DNA of 64,000 bases from Acetothermia bacterium UBA7521 (GTDB lineage: Bacteria > Bipolaricaulota > Bipolaricaulia > Bipolaricaulales > Bipolaricaulaceae). Location: the NCBI GenBank assembly GCA_002479455.1, contig DLNB01000018.1, positions 1 through 64,000 of the forward strand, given 5' to 3'. This document shows positions 56,470 to 64,000 of this stretch, piece after piece; position 1 is the first letter of the stretch, and every line of letters starts with the position of its first letter. The translations under genes were made by a program, and so were the position numbers. The notes beneath the pieces were generated by a model. The model was not told the DNA's origin and made no database searches. It worked only from the letters and a program-made list of their open reading frames with translations.

Positions 56470-57980
56470 GCGTTGTCATCTTGGACTTCGGCTCGCAGTA
56501 CACCCAACTCATCGCCCGCCGGTTGCGCGAGCTGCAGGCGTTTTCGGTCATCGTCCCGGGCACGACTCCGTGGGAGGAGATTCGGGGCTATCAACCGCGG
56601 GCGGTCGTTCTCTCCGGTTCGCCCGCCTCAGCGATCGATCCGGACTCACCCCGCCCCGACCGACGGTTGTTCGATGCCGACGTGCCGATATTGGGAATCT
56701 GCTATGGAATGCATCTGCTGGCGCGGGCGTACGGGGGGGCCGTTGCTCCTCGCCGAGGGCACGAGTATGGCCGTGCCCAGCTGATTCACCAGTCGGGTTT
56801 CTTGTTTGATAGGTTGCCCCAACCTCTCGACGTGTGGATGAGCCACGGCGACGTGGTGGCGAGCATCCCGCCGGGTTGGGCGGTGCTGGCGTCCACAGCA
56901 AACTGCCCCGTTGCTGCCCTGTCCTCCTCCGACGGTCGGAAGGTCGGGTTGCAGTTCCACCCCGAGGTGGCGCACACCCAGGATGGCGCCAAGCTGCTGG
57001 AGCGGTTCCTGGACTTGGTGGGTGTGGACCGCACCTGGATGCCGGAGACCATCGCCGAGCAGCTGGTGAGCGAGGTCCGCAGCCGGGCAAGGGGGAGCCG
57101 CGTGCTCCTCGCTGCATCCGGGGGAGTGGACTCGTCCGTGCTCGCGCTTCTCCTCGTCCGCGCGGGAGTGGACCACGAGGCCGTGTTCGTGGACCACGGG
57201 CTCCTTCGCCAGGGAGAGCGTCAGGAGGTGGAAGGGGCGCTGCGCCCGCTCGGGGTGTCGCTGCATGTGGTGGACGCCGCTGACCGGTTCCACGCCGTGT
57301 TGCGAGGGATCCGTGACCCGGAGGAGAAGCGGCGGGCGATCGGCGCCACGTTCATCCAGGTGTTCCGCGAGCGGGCCGTTGCGTTGGGACAGTTCCGCTT
57401 TCTTGCCCAAGGCACGCTCTACCCCGATGTGATCGAGTCGGCAGGCGTGGCCGGGTCCGCGAACATCAAGAGCCACCACAACGTGGGCGGGCTGCCAGCA
57501 GAACTGGGGTTTGAACTTCTGGAGCCGTTGCGTTTTCTGTTCAAGGACGAGGTGCGCAAGGTGGGGCGTGTCCTTGGGTTGGCCGATGCCATTCGGTCGC
57601 GGCATCCATTCCCCGGTCCGGGCCTCGCCGTGCGCATCGTCGGCGAGGTCACCCCAGAGGCCCTCGACATTGCCCGCTGCGTTGACCACGAGTTCATCAC
57701 GGCCCTTCGCGAGGAAGGCCTGTACGACGATGTGTGGCAGGCTCTGGCCGTGCTCACGCCCGTGAAGAGCGTGGGGGTAGCCGGCGATGGCCGACGGTAC
57801 GGCTACGTCGTCGCGCTGCGCGCCGTTACGAGCGTGGACGGGATGACCGCCGATTGGGCGCGCCTCCCTCACGATGTCCTGGATCGGGTCGCGGCACGGA
57901 TCACCCGCCGCGTACCCGAGGTGGGGCGCGTGGTCTACGACATCACGAGCAAGCCGCCAGCGACGATCGAGTGGGAGTGA
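56466..57980 (+). CDS. guaA: GMP synthase (glutamine-hydrolysing)
   Basis: A 504-residue enzyme that aminates XMP to GMP. The class I glutamine amidotransferase domain has ILDFGSQYTQLIARRLREL and the catalytic Cys in ILGICYGMHLLA, with the His/Glu dyad in GLQFHPEVAHT. The ATP-pyrophosphatase P-loop is VLLAASGGVDSSVLALLL. The dimerisation domain shows HHNVGGLP, FKDEVRKVGRVLGL, RHPFPGPGLAVRI and TSKPPATIEWE at the end. It is complete and in operon with the phosphoribosyltransferase. Confidence 0.96.
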   Translation: MSVVILDFGSQYTQLIARRLRELQAFSVIVPGTTPWEEIRGYQPRAVVLSGSPASAIDPDSPRPDRRLFDADVPILGICYGMHLLARAYGGAVAPRRGHEYGRAQLIHQSGFLFDRLPQPLDVWMSHGDVVASIPPGWAVLASTANCPVAALSSSDGRKVGLQFHPEVAHTQDGAKLLERFLDLVGVDRTWMPETIAEQLVSEVRSRARGSRVLLAASGGVDSSVLALLLVRAGVDHEAVFVDHGLLRQGERQEVEGALRPLGVSLHVVDAADRFHAVLRGIRDPEEKRRAIGATFIQVFRERAVALGQFRFLAQGTLYPDVIESAGVAGSANIKSHHNVGGLPAELGFELLEPLRFLFKDEVRKVGRVLGLADAIRSRHPFPGPGLAVRIVGEVTPEALDIARCVDHEFITALREEGLYDDVWQALAVLTPVKSVGVAGDGRRYGYVVALRAVTSVDGMTADWARLPHDVLDRVAARITRRVPEVGRVVYDITSKPPATIEWE

Positions 57981-57994
57981 GCGCAGCCCAACCC

Positions 57995-58023
57995 CCCAGC
58001 TCACCCGATGAGCTGGGCCTCTC
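57995..58023 (+). terminator. Hairpin after guaA
   Basis: CCCAGCTCA pairs perfectly with TGAGCTGGG around a 5-base loop 14 bp after the guaA stop. The following CCTCTCCCGTTCC is only weakly T-rich. It could also serve the convergent gene on the other strand. Confidence 0.6.
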
Positions 58024-58065
58024 CCGTTCCACAGGCCAGGCGGGAGTCGAGTTCGTCGAAGATCG

Positions 58066-59397
58066 CTATTTCACCTCGACCCAGATCGGGTTCGTGTACG
58101 CCGGATCGCCATCGGTGGCCACGACGCGCACGATGTACCACCCTGACATGCTAGGCCCATCCGTCAGGGTGATCGTGGCCTCCGCCTTTCCGTCGAGCGC
58201 GAACTCGCGCAACACTTCGCCGTTCTTGACCACCTGGGCGAGCGCGAGCCCTCGGGGCGCCTCGCGCGGGGCGACGAACAGCTCGGCCCGGAGCCGGATT
58301 TCCTCTCCTGCCTTGAGGGTGACCGTGTCCCCCGGCCGGGCGGTCCCGTCCTGGGCAGTGAAGTGGACGAGAGGACCGTAGGTGGCGAACGCCCGACCCT
58401 GTCCGAGCGCTTCAAGCCACTTCTCCACCGTCAGTTCCCCCTCCATGTAGACGTAGGTCCGGGGTCGTCCGTAGATGTCGGGCGGCTCCTTCCAGTGATG
58501 GGCATCGCTCGCCCCCACGGCCACGTAGCGCTTCCCCTCGCTCCAGAACCGGAACATCTGTTCGACCGCTCGTCGATCGTCGTCGTCGAACTCGCCGTTC
58601 ATGATCTCCACAAGGTCAAAGCCATAGTCGAAGAACGGCTTTCCCAGGGCATCGAAGTACGGCGCCCCCGACCAGTAGGGATGGGCGACCTGGATGAACT
58701 GGGCCCCCTTCTGGCGGGCCTCGGCGAACGTCCCCGCCGGGGATCCCACGCCCATCCACACCATGGGGTCGATGCTCGGGATGTACGCCTCCACCGGGTA
58801 GGCGTTCCAGTGCCAGCGGAAGGCGGTGATCTCGATCCCGAGGATCACTGGGAACCCCCGGTTCGCGGCCGCGTCGGCGAACGGGGCGTGCCCATCCCCG
58901 GTGTTGTGGTCGCTCAGGAAGCCGATGTCGAGGCCGGCGGCCATCTGGACGGCGACGAGCTCGTTGGGGGGGGTGGATCCGTCGAAGCTTGCGTTGGAGT
59001 GGGCGTGGAGATCCACCGCGTAGTACCCCCACGCCTCGGCGGCGGAGAACCCAAGCGGGAAATCCACATTCAGCTCGATCTTCTCCCCGGCTCGAACCGT
59101 CACGGTTCGAGGCTCCGCCCCTCGCGCGAACCCGGCCCCGTGCTCGATCACCAGGGTGTACGTGCCCGCAGGCAGGGAGAAGCGGGCGATCCCGGGAGCG
59201 GCCGCGGGGCTGTAGAAGACCCCCCGTATCTCGTCTCCTGCGCGGGCCATCACCCGCACGTCTACTGGTACGCCGTCCAGCGTGGCCCACACCGTCACCT
59301 CGCCCGTGGCCTGGGCGAACACCGTTGCGGACACGGAGAGACACAACAGGAATGCCAACCAGCGGAGCGTTTTCCGCGATTGCGTTTTCTGGTTCAT
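58066..59397 (-). CDS. Secreted PHP-domain (CehA/McbA-type) metallohydrolase
   Basis: A 443-residue exported hydrolase. The signal peptide is KTLRWLAFLLCLSVSATVFAQA. A beta domain (residues ~30-120) is followed by the PHP domain: GYYAVDLHAHSNASFDGSTPPNELV, DIGFLSDHNTGDGH, ILGIEITAFRWHWNAYP, IQVAHPYWSGAPY and VGASDAHHWKEP supply metal-binding His/Asp residues in the usual order. CehA relatives hydrolyse carbamates or phosphodiesters, but most members are uncharacterised. The ATG at 59397 follows GGAGGAGGTTTCG. Confidence 0.87.
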   Translation of the reverse strand: MNQKTQSRKTLRWLAFLLCLSVSATVFAQATGEVTVWATLDGVPVDVRVMARAGDEIRGVFYSPAAAPGIARFSLPAGTYTLVIEHGAGFARGAEPRTVTVRAGEKIELNVDFPLGFSAAEAWGYYAVDLHAHSNASFDGSTPPNELVAVQMAAGLDIGFLSDHNTGDGHAPFADAAANRGFPVILGIEITAFRWHWNAYPVEAYIPSIDPMVWMGVGSPAGTFAEARQKGAQFIQVAHPYWSGAPYFDALGKPFFDYGFDLVEIMNGEFDDDDRRAVEQMFRFWSEGKRYVAVGASDAHHWKEPPDIYGRPRTYVYMEGELTVEKWLEALGQGRAFATYGPLVHFTAQDGTARPGDTVTLKAGEEIRLRAELFVAPREAPRGLALAQVVKNGEVLREFALDGKAEATITLTDGPSMSGWYIVRVVATDGDPAYTNPIWVEVK

Positions 59398-59411
59398 CGA
59401 AACCTCCTCCG

Positions 59412-59482
59412 GATCTGATGGGCGGTATTGGAGGAAGGATAGCCCCCCATCCTGTTTGCACAAGAGGCAGCGACATCAGATC
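59412..59482. promoter_or_regulatory. Promoter of the PHP gene flanked by a 9-bp inverted repeat
   Basis: On the minus strand TTGTGC (59463-59458), a 16-bp spacer and TATCCT (59441-59436) form a promoter. It is bracketed by GATCTGATG (59412-59420) and CATCAGATC (59474-59482), a perfect 9-bp inverted pair, suggesting looping regulation. Confidence 0.4.
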
Positions 59483-59633
59483 AGCTCCTTGCGTGAGCAT
59501 GGGGTACCGAGACGCGCGCTACCTGGAGACGGGCCTGGCGGGTCGGCAGACCGCGATCCCGTGCAGTAGAATGGTTCTGTGAACAGGAACTGCCAACCTA
59601 TCCGAGCCAGCTCTTATCTTCCAGGAGACTAGC

Positions 59634-61424
59634 ATGTGCGGCATCTTCGGGATCGTGACAAGCAGGGACAAAGCTTTGGGTCGGCTCTTGATGGAGGCGG
59701 GCAAGCGGCTTTCCTACCGGGGCTACGACTCCGTGGGGTGCGCCACAATCCGCGCTGACGGTACGGTCGACCTCCGCAAGGATGTGGGCAAGGTGGACGA
59801 GGTTGCCCATCGTCTCGCTTTCTACGAGATGCGCGGGACGCGGGGGATCGTCCAGCTCCGCTGGGCCACGTTCGGCGCCCCTTCCCAGGCCAACGCCCAG
59901 CCCCACCTCGACTCCGACGGCGACCTCGTTGGAGCCCACAACGGCAACGTCGTGAACAACGTCGAGCTACGCGAGGCGTTCATCGCCCAGGGGATGATCG
60001 TCCGCTCCACCAACGACGGCGAGACGTGCGTCCACGCCGTGGAACGGTACGTGGACCAGGGCTACCCCATGCTCGACGCGATCCGGCGGGCGTACGAGGA
60101 CCTGGAAGGCGACTACGCGTTCGTAATCGGCCGGGTGGGAGAGAACCGGCTCTACGCGTTCAAGAAAGGATCTGGGCTCGTGGCCGGCGTTACCGATGGA
60201 ACCGCAGTTGTCTCCTCCGACCTCCCCTCGATCCTCCCTCTTACCCAGCGCATCCTTCGTGTAGAGGATGGCGAGATCGCGGTCCTCGATCCGGGGAGGA
60301 TCGAGCTGCGGCGGGTGGAGGATGGAAAGCTGGTTGAGCGCGAGATCGAGGCCATTGCGGAGACGATGGAAGAGGCCCAAAAAGGTGGGTACGCGCACTT
60401 CATGCTCAAGGAGATCCACGAACAGCCGCAACGGGCCTCCGAGATGCTCCATCTCTACGATGCTTCGCCCCACGTGACGACGATGGTGGAACGAATGGTG
60501 GCCGCCCGGAACCTGTACCTCGTCGGGTGCGGGACCAGCTACCATGCGTGCCTCCTCGGGGCGACGTACATCGCCCGCCTCACTAGGCGCCCCGCGATCC
60601 CCGTGCTCGCCCCTCAGTTCGTCCCCCAGTACGTGCCTGCTTTGGGGCCGGAGGACGTGGGGGTGTTTGTGAGCCAGAGCGGGGAGACCAAGGACGTCCT
60701 CCTTGCCCTAGAGGCCGCCGTCGCGCGAGGGCTTGAGCCGCTAGGCCTTCTCAACGTAATCGGCTCCACCCTGATGTACAGGAGCCGTGCGTACCTGCCT
60801 CTGGCTTGCGGGTACGAGATCAGCGTCCCGGCGACGAAGACCTTCCTGAACCAGGCAGTCGCGTTCCTGTACCTCGCCCTACGCATGGCGGGCCAGTCCA
60901 CGGCAGACCTTCATCAGCTTCCGCAGTTGATTGAGACGACGATCTCCACGACCGAGCCGCAGATCGCGGCCTTGGAACGGGACTTCGCGGACTGGAACGA
61001 CATGTACTGCCTCGGGTTGGGGTTGACTTACCCTATCGCCCTCGAGGGGGCGCTGAAGATGAAGGAGGTCACCTACGCCCACTGCGAGGGGATGTTGTCC
61101 ACCGAGTTCAAACACGGCCCCCTGTCCGCGGTGACCGAGGGATACCCGGTGATCTTCGTCTCGGGGCCCGAGGACGTGGCGCGGGTGGTGAGCGGGATCA
61201 ACGAGGTCACGTGCCGCGGCGGGCGGGCGATTGCGATCGGGGAAGAGGACCCGCGCCTGCGGGCCAACGCACATGATCTGATCGTGCTGCCCAAGGCCGG
61301 GCCGCTGTTGAACCCGCTTCTGGCCGTGATCCCGCTGCAGCTCCTCGCCTACCGGCTGAGCGTGGCCCGTGGCCTCGATCCCGACTTCCCCCGCAACCTG
61401 AGCAAGACCCTGACGGTGGACTGA
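59634..61424 (+). CDS. glmS: Glutamine:fructose-6-phosphate aminotransferase
   Basis: A 596-residue enzyme making glucosamine 6-phosphate for cell-wall synthesis. It has the glutaminase N-terminus CGIFGIV (Cys2 nucleophile), RLSYRGYDSVGCATI, RWATFGAPSQANAQPH and HNGNVVNN. The isomerase half shows HFMLKEIHEQPQ, LVGCGTSYHACLLG, VFVSQSGETKDVLLAL and the C-terminal NLSKTLTVD. Both SIS domains are present and the length is normal. No glmS ribozyme could be recognised in the 200 bp upstream. A TAGAAT -10-like box lies at 59567. The ATG at 59634 follows AGGAG. Confidence 0.95.
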   Translation: MCGIFGIVTSRDKALGRLLMEAGKRLSYRGYDSVGCATIRADGTVDLRKDVGKVDEVAHRLAFYEMRGTRGIVQLRWATFGAPSQANAQPHLDSDGDLVGAHNGNVVNNVELREAFIAQGMIVRSTNDGETCVHAVERYVDQGYPMLDAIRRAYEDLEGDYAFVIGRVGENRLYAFKKGSGLVAGVTDGTAVVSSDLPSILPLTQRILRVEDGEIAVLDPGRIELRRVEDGKLVEREIEAIAETMEEAQKGGYAHFMLKEIHEQPQRASEMLHLYDASPHVTTMVERMVAARNLYLVGCGTSYHACLLGATYIARLTRRPAIPVLAPQFVPQYVPALGPEDVGVFVSQSGETKDVLLALEAAVARGLEPLGLLNVIGSTLMYRSRAYLPLACGYEISVPATKTFLNQAVAFLYLALRMAGQSTADLHQLPQLIETTISTTEPQIAALERDFADWNDMYCLGLGLTYPIALEGALKMKEVTYAHCEGMLSTEFKHGPLSAVTEGYPVIFVSGPEDVARVVSGINEVTCRGGRAIAIGEEDPRLRANAHDLIVLPKAGPLLNPLLAVIPLQLLAYRLSVARGLDPDFPRNLSKTLTVD

Positions 61425-61533
61425 GCACCCGGAAGCCTCTCACCGCCGAGCGGCAGCCGTAGCATCGCGGTTCATCCCCAACGAGCAGCCGTAGGGTGGT
61501 TCAGCAGAGAAGGCCGTCGGACACAGGGTCCGC

Positions 61534-61585
61534 CGCTACACAACCATGGTCCAAGGTAGCGTCGGGCTTCATGCCCGACGGCATT
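61534..61585. repeat. Compound palindromic repeat, copy C2
   Basis: CGCTACACAACC ... GGTAGCG is followed directly by GTCGGGCTTCATGCCCGAC (61561-61579). The layout and the GTAGCGTCGGGCTTCATGCCCGACGG core match copy C1 at 34396-34491. It lies between the convergent glmS and M3 peptidase genes. Confidence 0.65.
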
Positions 61586-61595
61586 CGGTATTCAG

Positions 61596-63344
61596 CTACT
61601 TCGCGAGCGCCTCGAACCGGGCGACCCGCTCCCCGAGCACGGTCAGCCCGCCTTCCCAGAACGACCGCGACTCGAGGTCGAACCCGAACCTCCCCGCAAG
61701 CTCCGCCGCCGGGTAGATCCCCACCGAGGCCAGGAGGTCGTCGTACTTCGCCACGAACGCCTCTCCCTCCGCGACGTACTTCTGGTAGAGCGCGAGCCCA
61801 AACAGAAGCCCAAACGTGTACGGGAAGTTGTAGAAGTCGGTCCCGTAGTAGTGGGGCTTCACCGCCCACATGTAGGGGTGGTAGGTGGCGAGGGCGTCGC
61901 CGTACGTCGCCTTCTGGGCGTCGACCATGAGAGCGCAGAACTCGTCGGCCGACAGCTCGCGTCCCGCCCGCTTCTCGAACACGGATTTCTCAAACAGGAA
62001 CCGGGAGTGGATGTCCACCACCACCTGGGCCGCTCCCTGGAGGTCGGCCTCGAGGATTGGGAGCTGTTCCTTCGCGGGGAGCGTCCTGAGCGCGGCCTGG
62101 ACGACGATCGTTTCGTTCATGATGCTTGCCGTCTCAGCGAGGGTCATCGGGTACATCCGGAGCAGCGGCGGCTGCTCCCGCAAACAGTGGTTGTGGTAGG
62201 CGTGCCCGAGCTCGTGGGCAATTGTGGAGACCGAGTCGAAGCTCTCCTCGAAGTTGGCGAGGATGCGGCTCTTCCCGCCTCCGATCGGCATGCAGTACGC
62301 CCCACCGCGCTTTCCCTTCCTGGGCTCGGCGTCGATCCACCGGTTGCGGAACGCGGTCTCCGCCACCGCAGCGTCGGACCGGGAAAACGTGCCCAGCTGT
62401 TGGGTCACGAACGCCGCCCCCTCGTCCCATGTCCATCGCTTCTCGCTCTTCCCCACCGGCGCGAACAGGTCCCACCAGTCGAGCTTGGGCTTGCCCAGGA
62501 GCCGCGCCTTGGCCCCGAAGTACCTCTTCCAGAGCGGGAAGCTCGCCACGACCGCCTCCTGCATCGCCGCAAGGACCTGGGGGGAGATGCGGTTCCGGAC
62601 AAGCACGGGCTCAAGATCATCGCGCCACTTCCGCTTGCGGTTGAGGGTGGACGCCTCGCCCTTGACCCCGTTCAGGGCCGCGGCCAGCGGCACCTCGTGC
62701 GCCTTCCACGCCGCGATCTCCGCGTCGTGGGCTTCTTTCCGGATCTTCGGGTCCGGGTTGTGGGCCAGGTTGCGGATTGCGGTGATCGGGAGTTCCTTTC
62801 CACCCACGGTGGTCGTGATGAGGCTCGACACGTTCCCGTGGAGCTTCGTCCACGCGCTCCCGCCCGAGAGGCGGAGCTCGGCGGCGAGGATCTCCTCCGG
62901 CTCGCTCATCAGATGCTCGGCCTGGACGCGGGCCTCGTCGAGCATCAGCTTGTACGGGCCAGCACCGATCTTCGCCGGGTCGAGCCGTGCCAGCCACGCC
63001 GTGAGCCGTGGCCGGAGCCGCTCGTAGAGGAGGAACATCCGCTGGAGTTCCGACAGCTTGGCCTGCGCGGCCTGGTTCATGCTGTCCGTGTCCACCTGAC
63101 CCGACACGAACGCGCGCACGGGCAGGAACGCCTCGAGAAGGCCGTTGATCGCGGTTGTGATCTCCTTGAACGCGGCGGTGTCGCAGTCCCGCATCGGTCG
63201 TGGGCCGACCTCGTGCTTGTCCAAGAGCGGGCCCAGGGCCGTGAGGCGCGTCTGGAGGCCCGTCCACGCGGCCCCGAACTGGGGAGCGTCGAGGCTCGCG
63301 AACAGGGGCGACAGATCCCAATGGGGCAGCTTCTTCTCGGTCAT
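61596..63344 (-). CDS. pepF: Oligoendopeptidase F-like M3 metallopeptidase
   Basis: A 582-residue M3B peptidase that degrades short peptides in the cytoplasm. The zinc motif is STIAHELGHAYHN, with the third ligand Glu in MTLAETASIMNETIV. Upstream is RGGAYCMPIGGGKSRILANFEESFDSV, typical of the family, and the C-terminus contains HYYGTDFYNFPYTFGLLFGLALYQKY. The N-terminal helical region matches in length. The ATG at 63344 begins TEKKLPHWDLSPLF, the family start. The frame is open to 63578, but the added residues look unrelated. Confidence 0.92.
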   Translation of the reverse strand: MTEKKLPHWDLSPLFASLDAPQFGAAWTGLQTRLTALGPLLDKHEVGPRPMRDCDTAAFKEITTAINGLLEAFLPVRAFVSGQVDTDSMNQAAQAKLSELQRMFLLYERLRPRLTAWLARLDPAKIGAGPYKLMLDEARVQAEHLMSEPEEILAAELRLSGGSAWTKLHGNVSSLITTTVGGKELPITAIRNLAHNPDPKIRKEAHDAEIAAWKAHEVPLAAALNGVKGEASTLNRKRKWRDDLEPVLVRNRISPQVLAAMQEAVVASFPLWKRYFGAKARLLGKPKLDWWDLFAPVGKSEKRWTWDEGAAFVTQQLGTFSRSDAAVAETAFRNRWIDAEPRKGKRGGAYCMPIGGGKSRILANFEESFDSVSTIAHELGHAYHNHCLREQPPLLRMYPMTLAETASIMNETIVVQAALRTLPAKEQLPILEADLQGAAQVVVDIHSRFLFEKSVFEKRAGRELSADEFCALMVDAQKATYGDALATYHPYMWAVKPHYYGTDFYNFPYTFGLLFGLALYQKYVAEGEAFVAKYDDLLASVGIYPAAELAGRFGFDLESRSFWEGGLTVLGERVARFEALAK

Positions 63345-63401
63345 GGGGTGGAGTATACCCGGCCCAGCATCGCGCCCGTCCCGACGGTAGACTGAAGATC
63401 C

Positions 63402-63510
63402 ATGAGGATTGCGGATCTCGTGGGGGACAACGAGCGGGCGATCCGCCAGGCGGCAGAGCTGCTTGTGCGCTGCTTCTCCCACATCCCGAGTGGGTGGCCC
63501 ATGCTGGGTG
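63402..63510 (+). pseudogene. 5' remnant of a GNAT acetyltransferase
   Basis: From the ATG at 63402 the frame gives RIADLVGDNERAIRQAAELL followed by VRCFSHIPSGWPM, which matches the N-terminus of AAC(6')-like acetyltransferases. Similarity stops there and the rest of the frame is unrelated, so only the first ~36 codons survive. TAGACT just upstream (63388) may be the old promoter. Confidence 0.45.
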
Positions 63511-63619
63511 CAAAACGCACACCAGGCCACGTGCATCCGGATCTTCTTCCCCTCGGGAAGCCGCTCGCCACTCGTCACGCGCTCATGTTGAACTCACCCC
63601 AAGGCGTCTGGGGCGCGTG

Positions 63620-63648
63620 TTGGCAGACGCGGGGGCTGCGCCTATCAT
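63620..63648 (+). promoter_or_regulatory. Sigma70-like promoter for the second nucleotidyltransferase
   Basis: TTGGCA (63620-63625), a 17-bp spacer and TATCAT (63643-63648) stand 18 bp before the ATG at 63667, with GGCGAGGAGACGGCG between them as ribosome binding region. Confidence 0.6.
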
Positions 63649-63666
63649 GGCGGCGAGGAGACGGCG

Positions 63667-63957
63667 ATGACGCTGAACGTTCGGGTCAAGGAGAAGCGCG
63701 AGAGGATCCTGCGCCTGTGCGCGAAGCACGGGGCACGGAGCGTGCGCGTGTTCGGCTCTGTCGCGCGTGGGCAGGCCGACCAGCAGAGCGATGTTGACTT
63801 CCTGGTGGAACTCGAACCGGGGCGCACCCTGCTCGACCTCGGCGGGCTTCAGCAGGAGCTTGAGATCCTGCTCGGCTGCCGGGTGGACGTGGTGACGGTC
63901 CGCTCTCTGAAGGCACGCATCCGCGATCGGGTTCTCCGCGAGGCCATCCCCGTATGA
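63667..63957 (+). CDS. MNT-type nucleotidyltransferase, second copy (MntA-like)
   Basis: A 96-residue minimal nucleotidyltransferase: RVFGSVARGQADQQSDVDFLVELEPGRTLLDLGGL gives the GS-x10-DxD motif, and a later Asp lies in CRVDVVTV. It is of the short MntA/DUF4062-unrelated type normally followed by a DUF86 HEPN gene (HepT), with which it forms a type VII toxin-antitoxin pair by AMPylating the HEPN protein. Its stop overlaps an ATG at 63954 that begins RDPLRA and runs off the window. Confidence 0.85.
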   Translation: MTLNVRVKEKRERILRLCAKHGARSVRVFGSVARGQADQQSDVDFLVELEPGRTLLDLGGLQQELEILLGCRVDVVTVRSLKARIRDRVLREAIPV

Positions 63958-64000
63958 GGGACCCCCTGCGAGCGCCCTCGGGCAGCTCTCATCTGAGCGC
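63954..64000 (+). CDS. Possible start of the partner HEPN gene (truncated by window edge)
   Basis: An ATG overlapping the nucleotidyltransferase stop (ATGA) opens a frame MRDPLRAPSG to the end of the window. Partner HepT/DUF86 genes commonly start MRD and overlap in this manner, but only 15 codons are present and the sequence is not diagnostic. Confidence 0.25.
   Translation, partial: MRDPLRAPSGSSHLS

Noticed and set aside
59420..59633. glmS ribozyme upstream of glmS
   Set aside because: No ribozyme core or cleavage-site consensus was recognisable, and the region is occupied by two divergent promoters.

Overview
The window is high-GC bacterial DNA with dense, often overlapping genes, GGAGG-type ribosome binding sites and frequent GTG/TTG starts. 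Gene content suggests a strict anaerobe, plausibly a thermophile: an Mvh-type [NiFe] hydrogenase with heterodisulfide-reductase-like subunits, a four-subunit 2-oxoglutarate:ferredoxin oxidoreductase, a two-subunit Fe-S fumarase and a myo-inositol-phosphate synthase. An uncultivated lineage such as Bipolaricaulota (OP1/Acetothermia) would fit, but that is inference from content and style. No rRNA, tRNA, CRISPR array or complete insertion sequence was seen.

Layout. 1-5426 is accessory: an acetyltransferase, an AAA+/DUF4143 ATPase with a perfect dyad at its start, a twice-frameshifted ADP-ribosylglycohydrolase, a nucleotidyltransferase/HEPN pair and a pRiA4b ORF-3-like protein. 5548-21180 is one long co-oriented operon: korC, hdrA, mvhD, a four-helix-bundle gene, mvhG, mvhA, a hydrogenase maturation protease, hdrC, hdrB, Fe-S and flavoprotein subunits of a thiol:fumarate-reductase-like enzyme, korD, korA, korB, both fumarase subunits and malic enzyme, closed by a strong hairpin at 21203. 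Together they link H2, ferredoxin, fumarate/succinate, 2-oxoglutarate and malate/pyruvate, as expected for an H2-driven reductive TCA branch with flavin-based electron bifurcation.

21453-26364 is a second coherent cluster: an ATP-grasp enzyme, a 2-phosphoglycerate-kinase-like P-loop kinase, two tandem-duplicated MscS channels, myo-inositol-1-phosphate synthase and an unknown protein. It may make and release a phosphorylated compatible solute. 26430-39503 is mixed: a flavodoxin-ferredoxin fusion, a PemK-type toxin-antitoxin pair with a palindromic operator, a decayed metG fragment, a Fur-family regulator with zinc ABC transporter genes behind a clear promoter/operator, and an AbrB-like (HgcC-like) gene with an ArsM-like methyltransferase. 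39722-63344 is mostly housekeeping: an ABC-2 exporter, HIT protein, Fpg, Sua5, a DsbD-like protein, TGS GTPase, MutS2, a phosphoribosyltransferase with GuaA, GlmS and an M3 peptidase. The right edge holds an acetyltransferase remnant and a second nucleotidyltransferase.

The most unusual signal is a family of short tandem arrays built from degenerate 7-bp units (CCGTNNN, or NNNACGG in reverse). Five lie in the hydrogenase/Kor operon and one before mutS2. Four are translated in frame inside otherwise intact proteins, where three heptamers (21 nt) encode seven residues. Other dispersed palindromes (REP-like CTCTCCC hairpins, GTCGGG hairpins and a MITE-like element) also occur, some inside genes.
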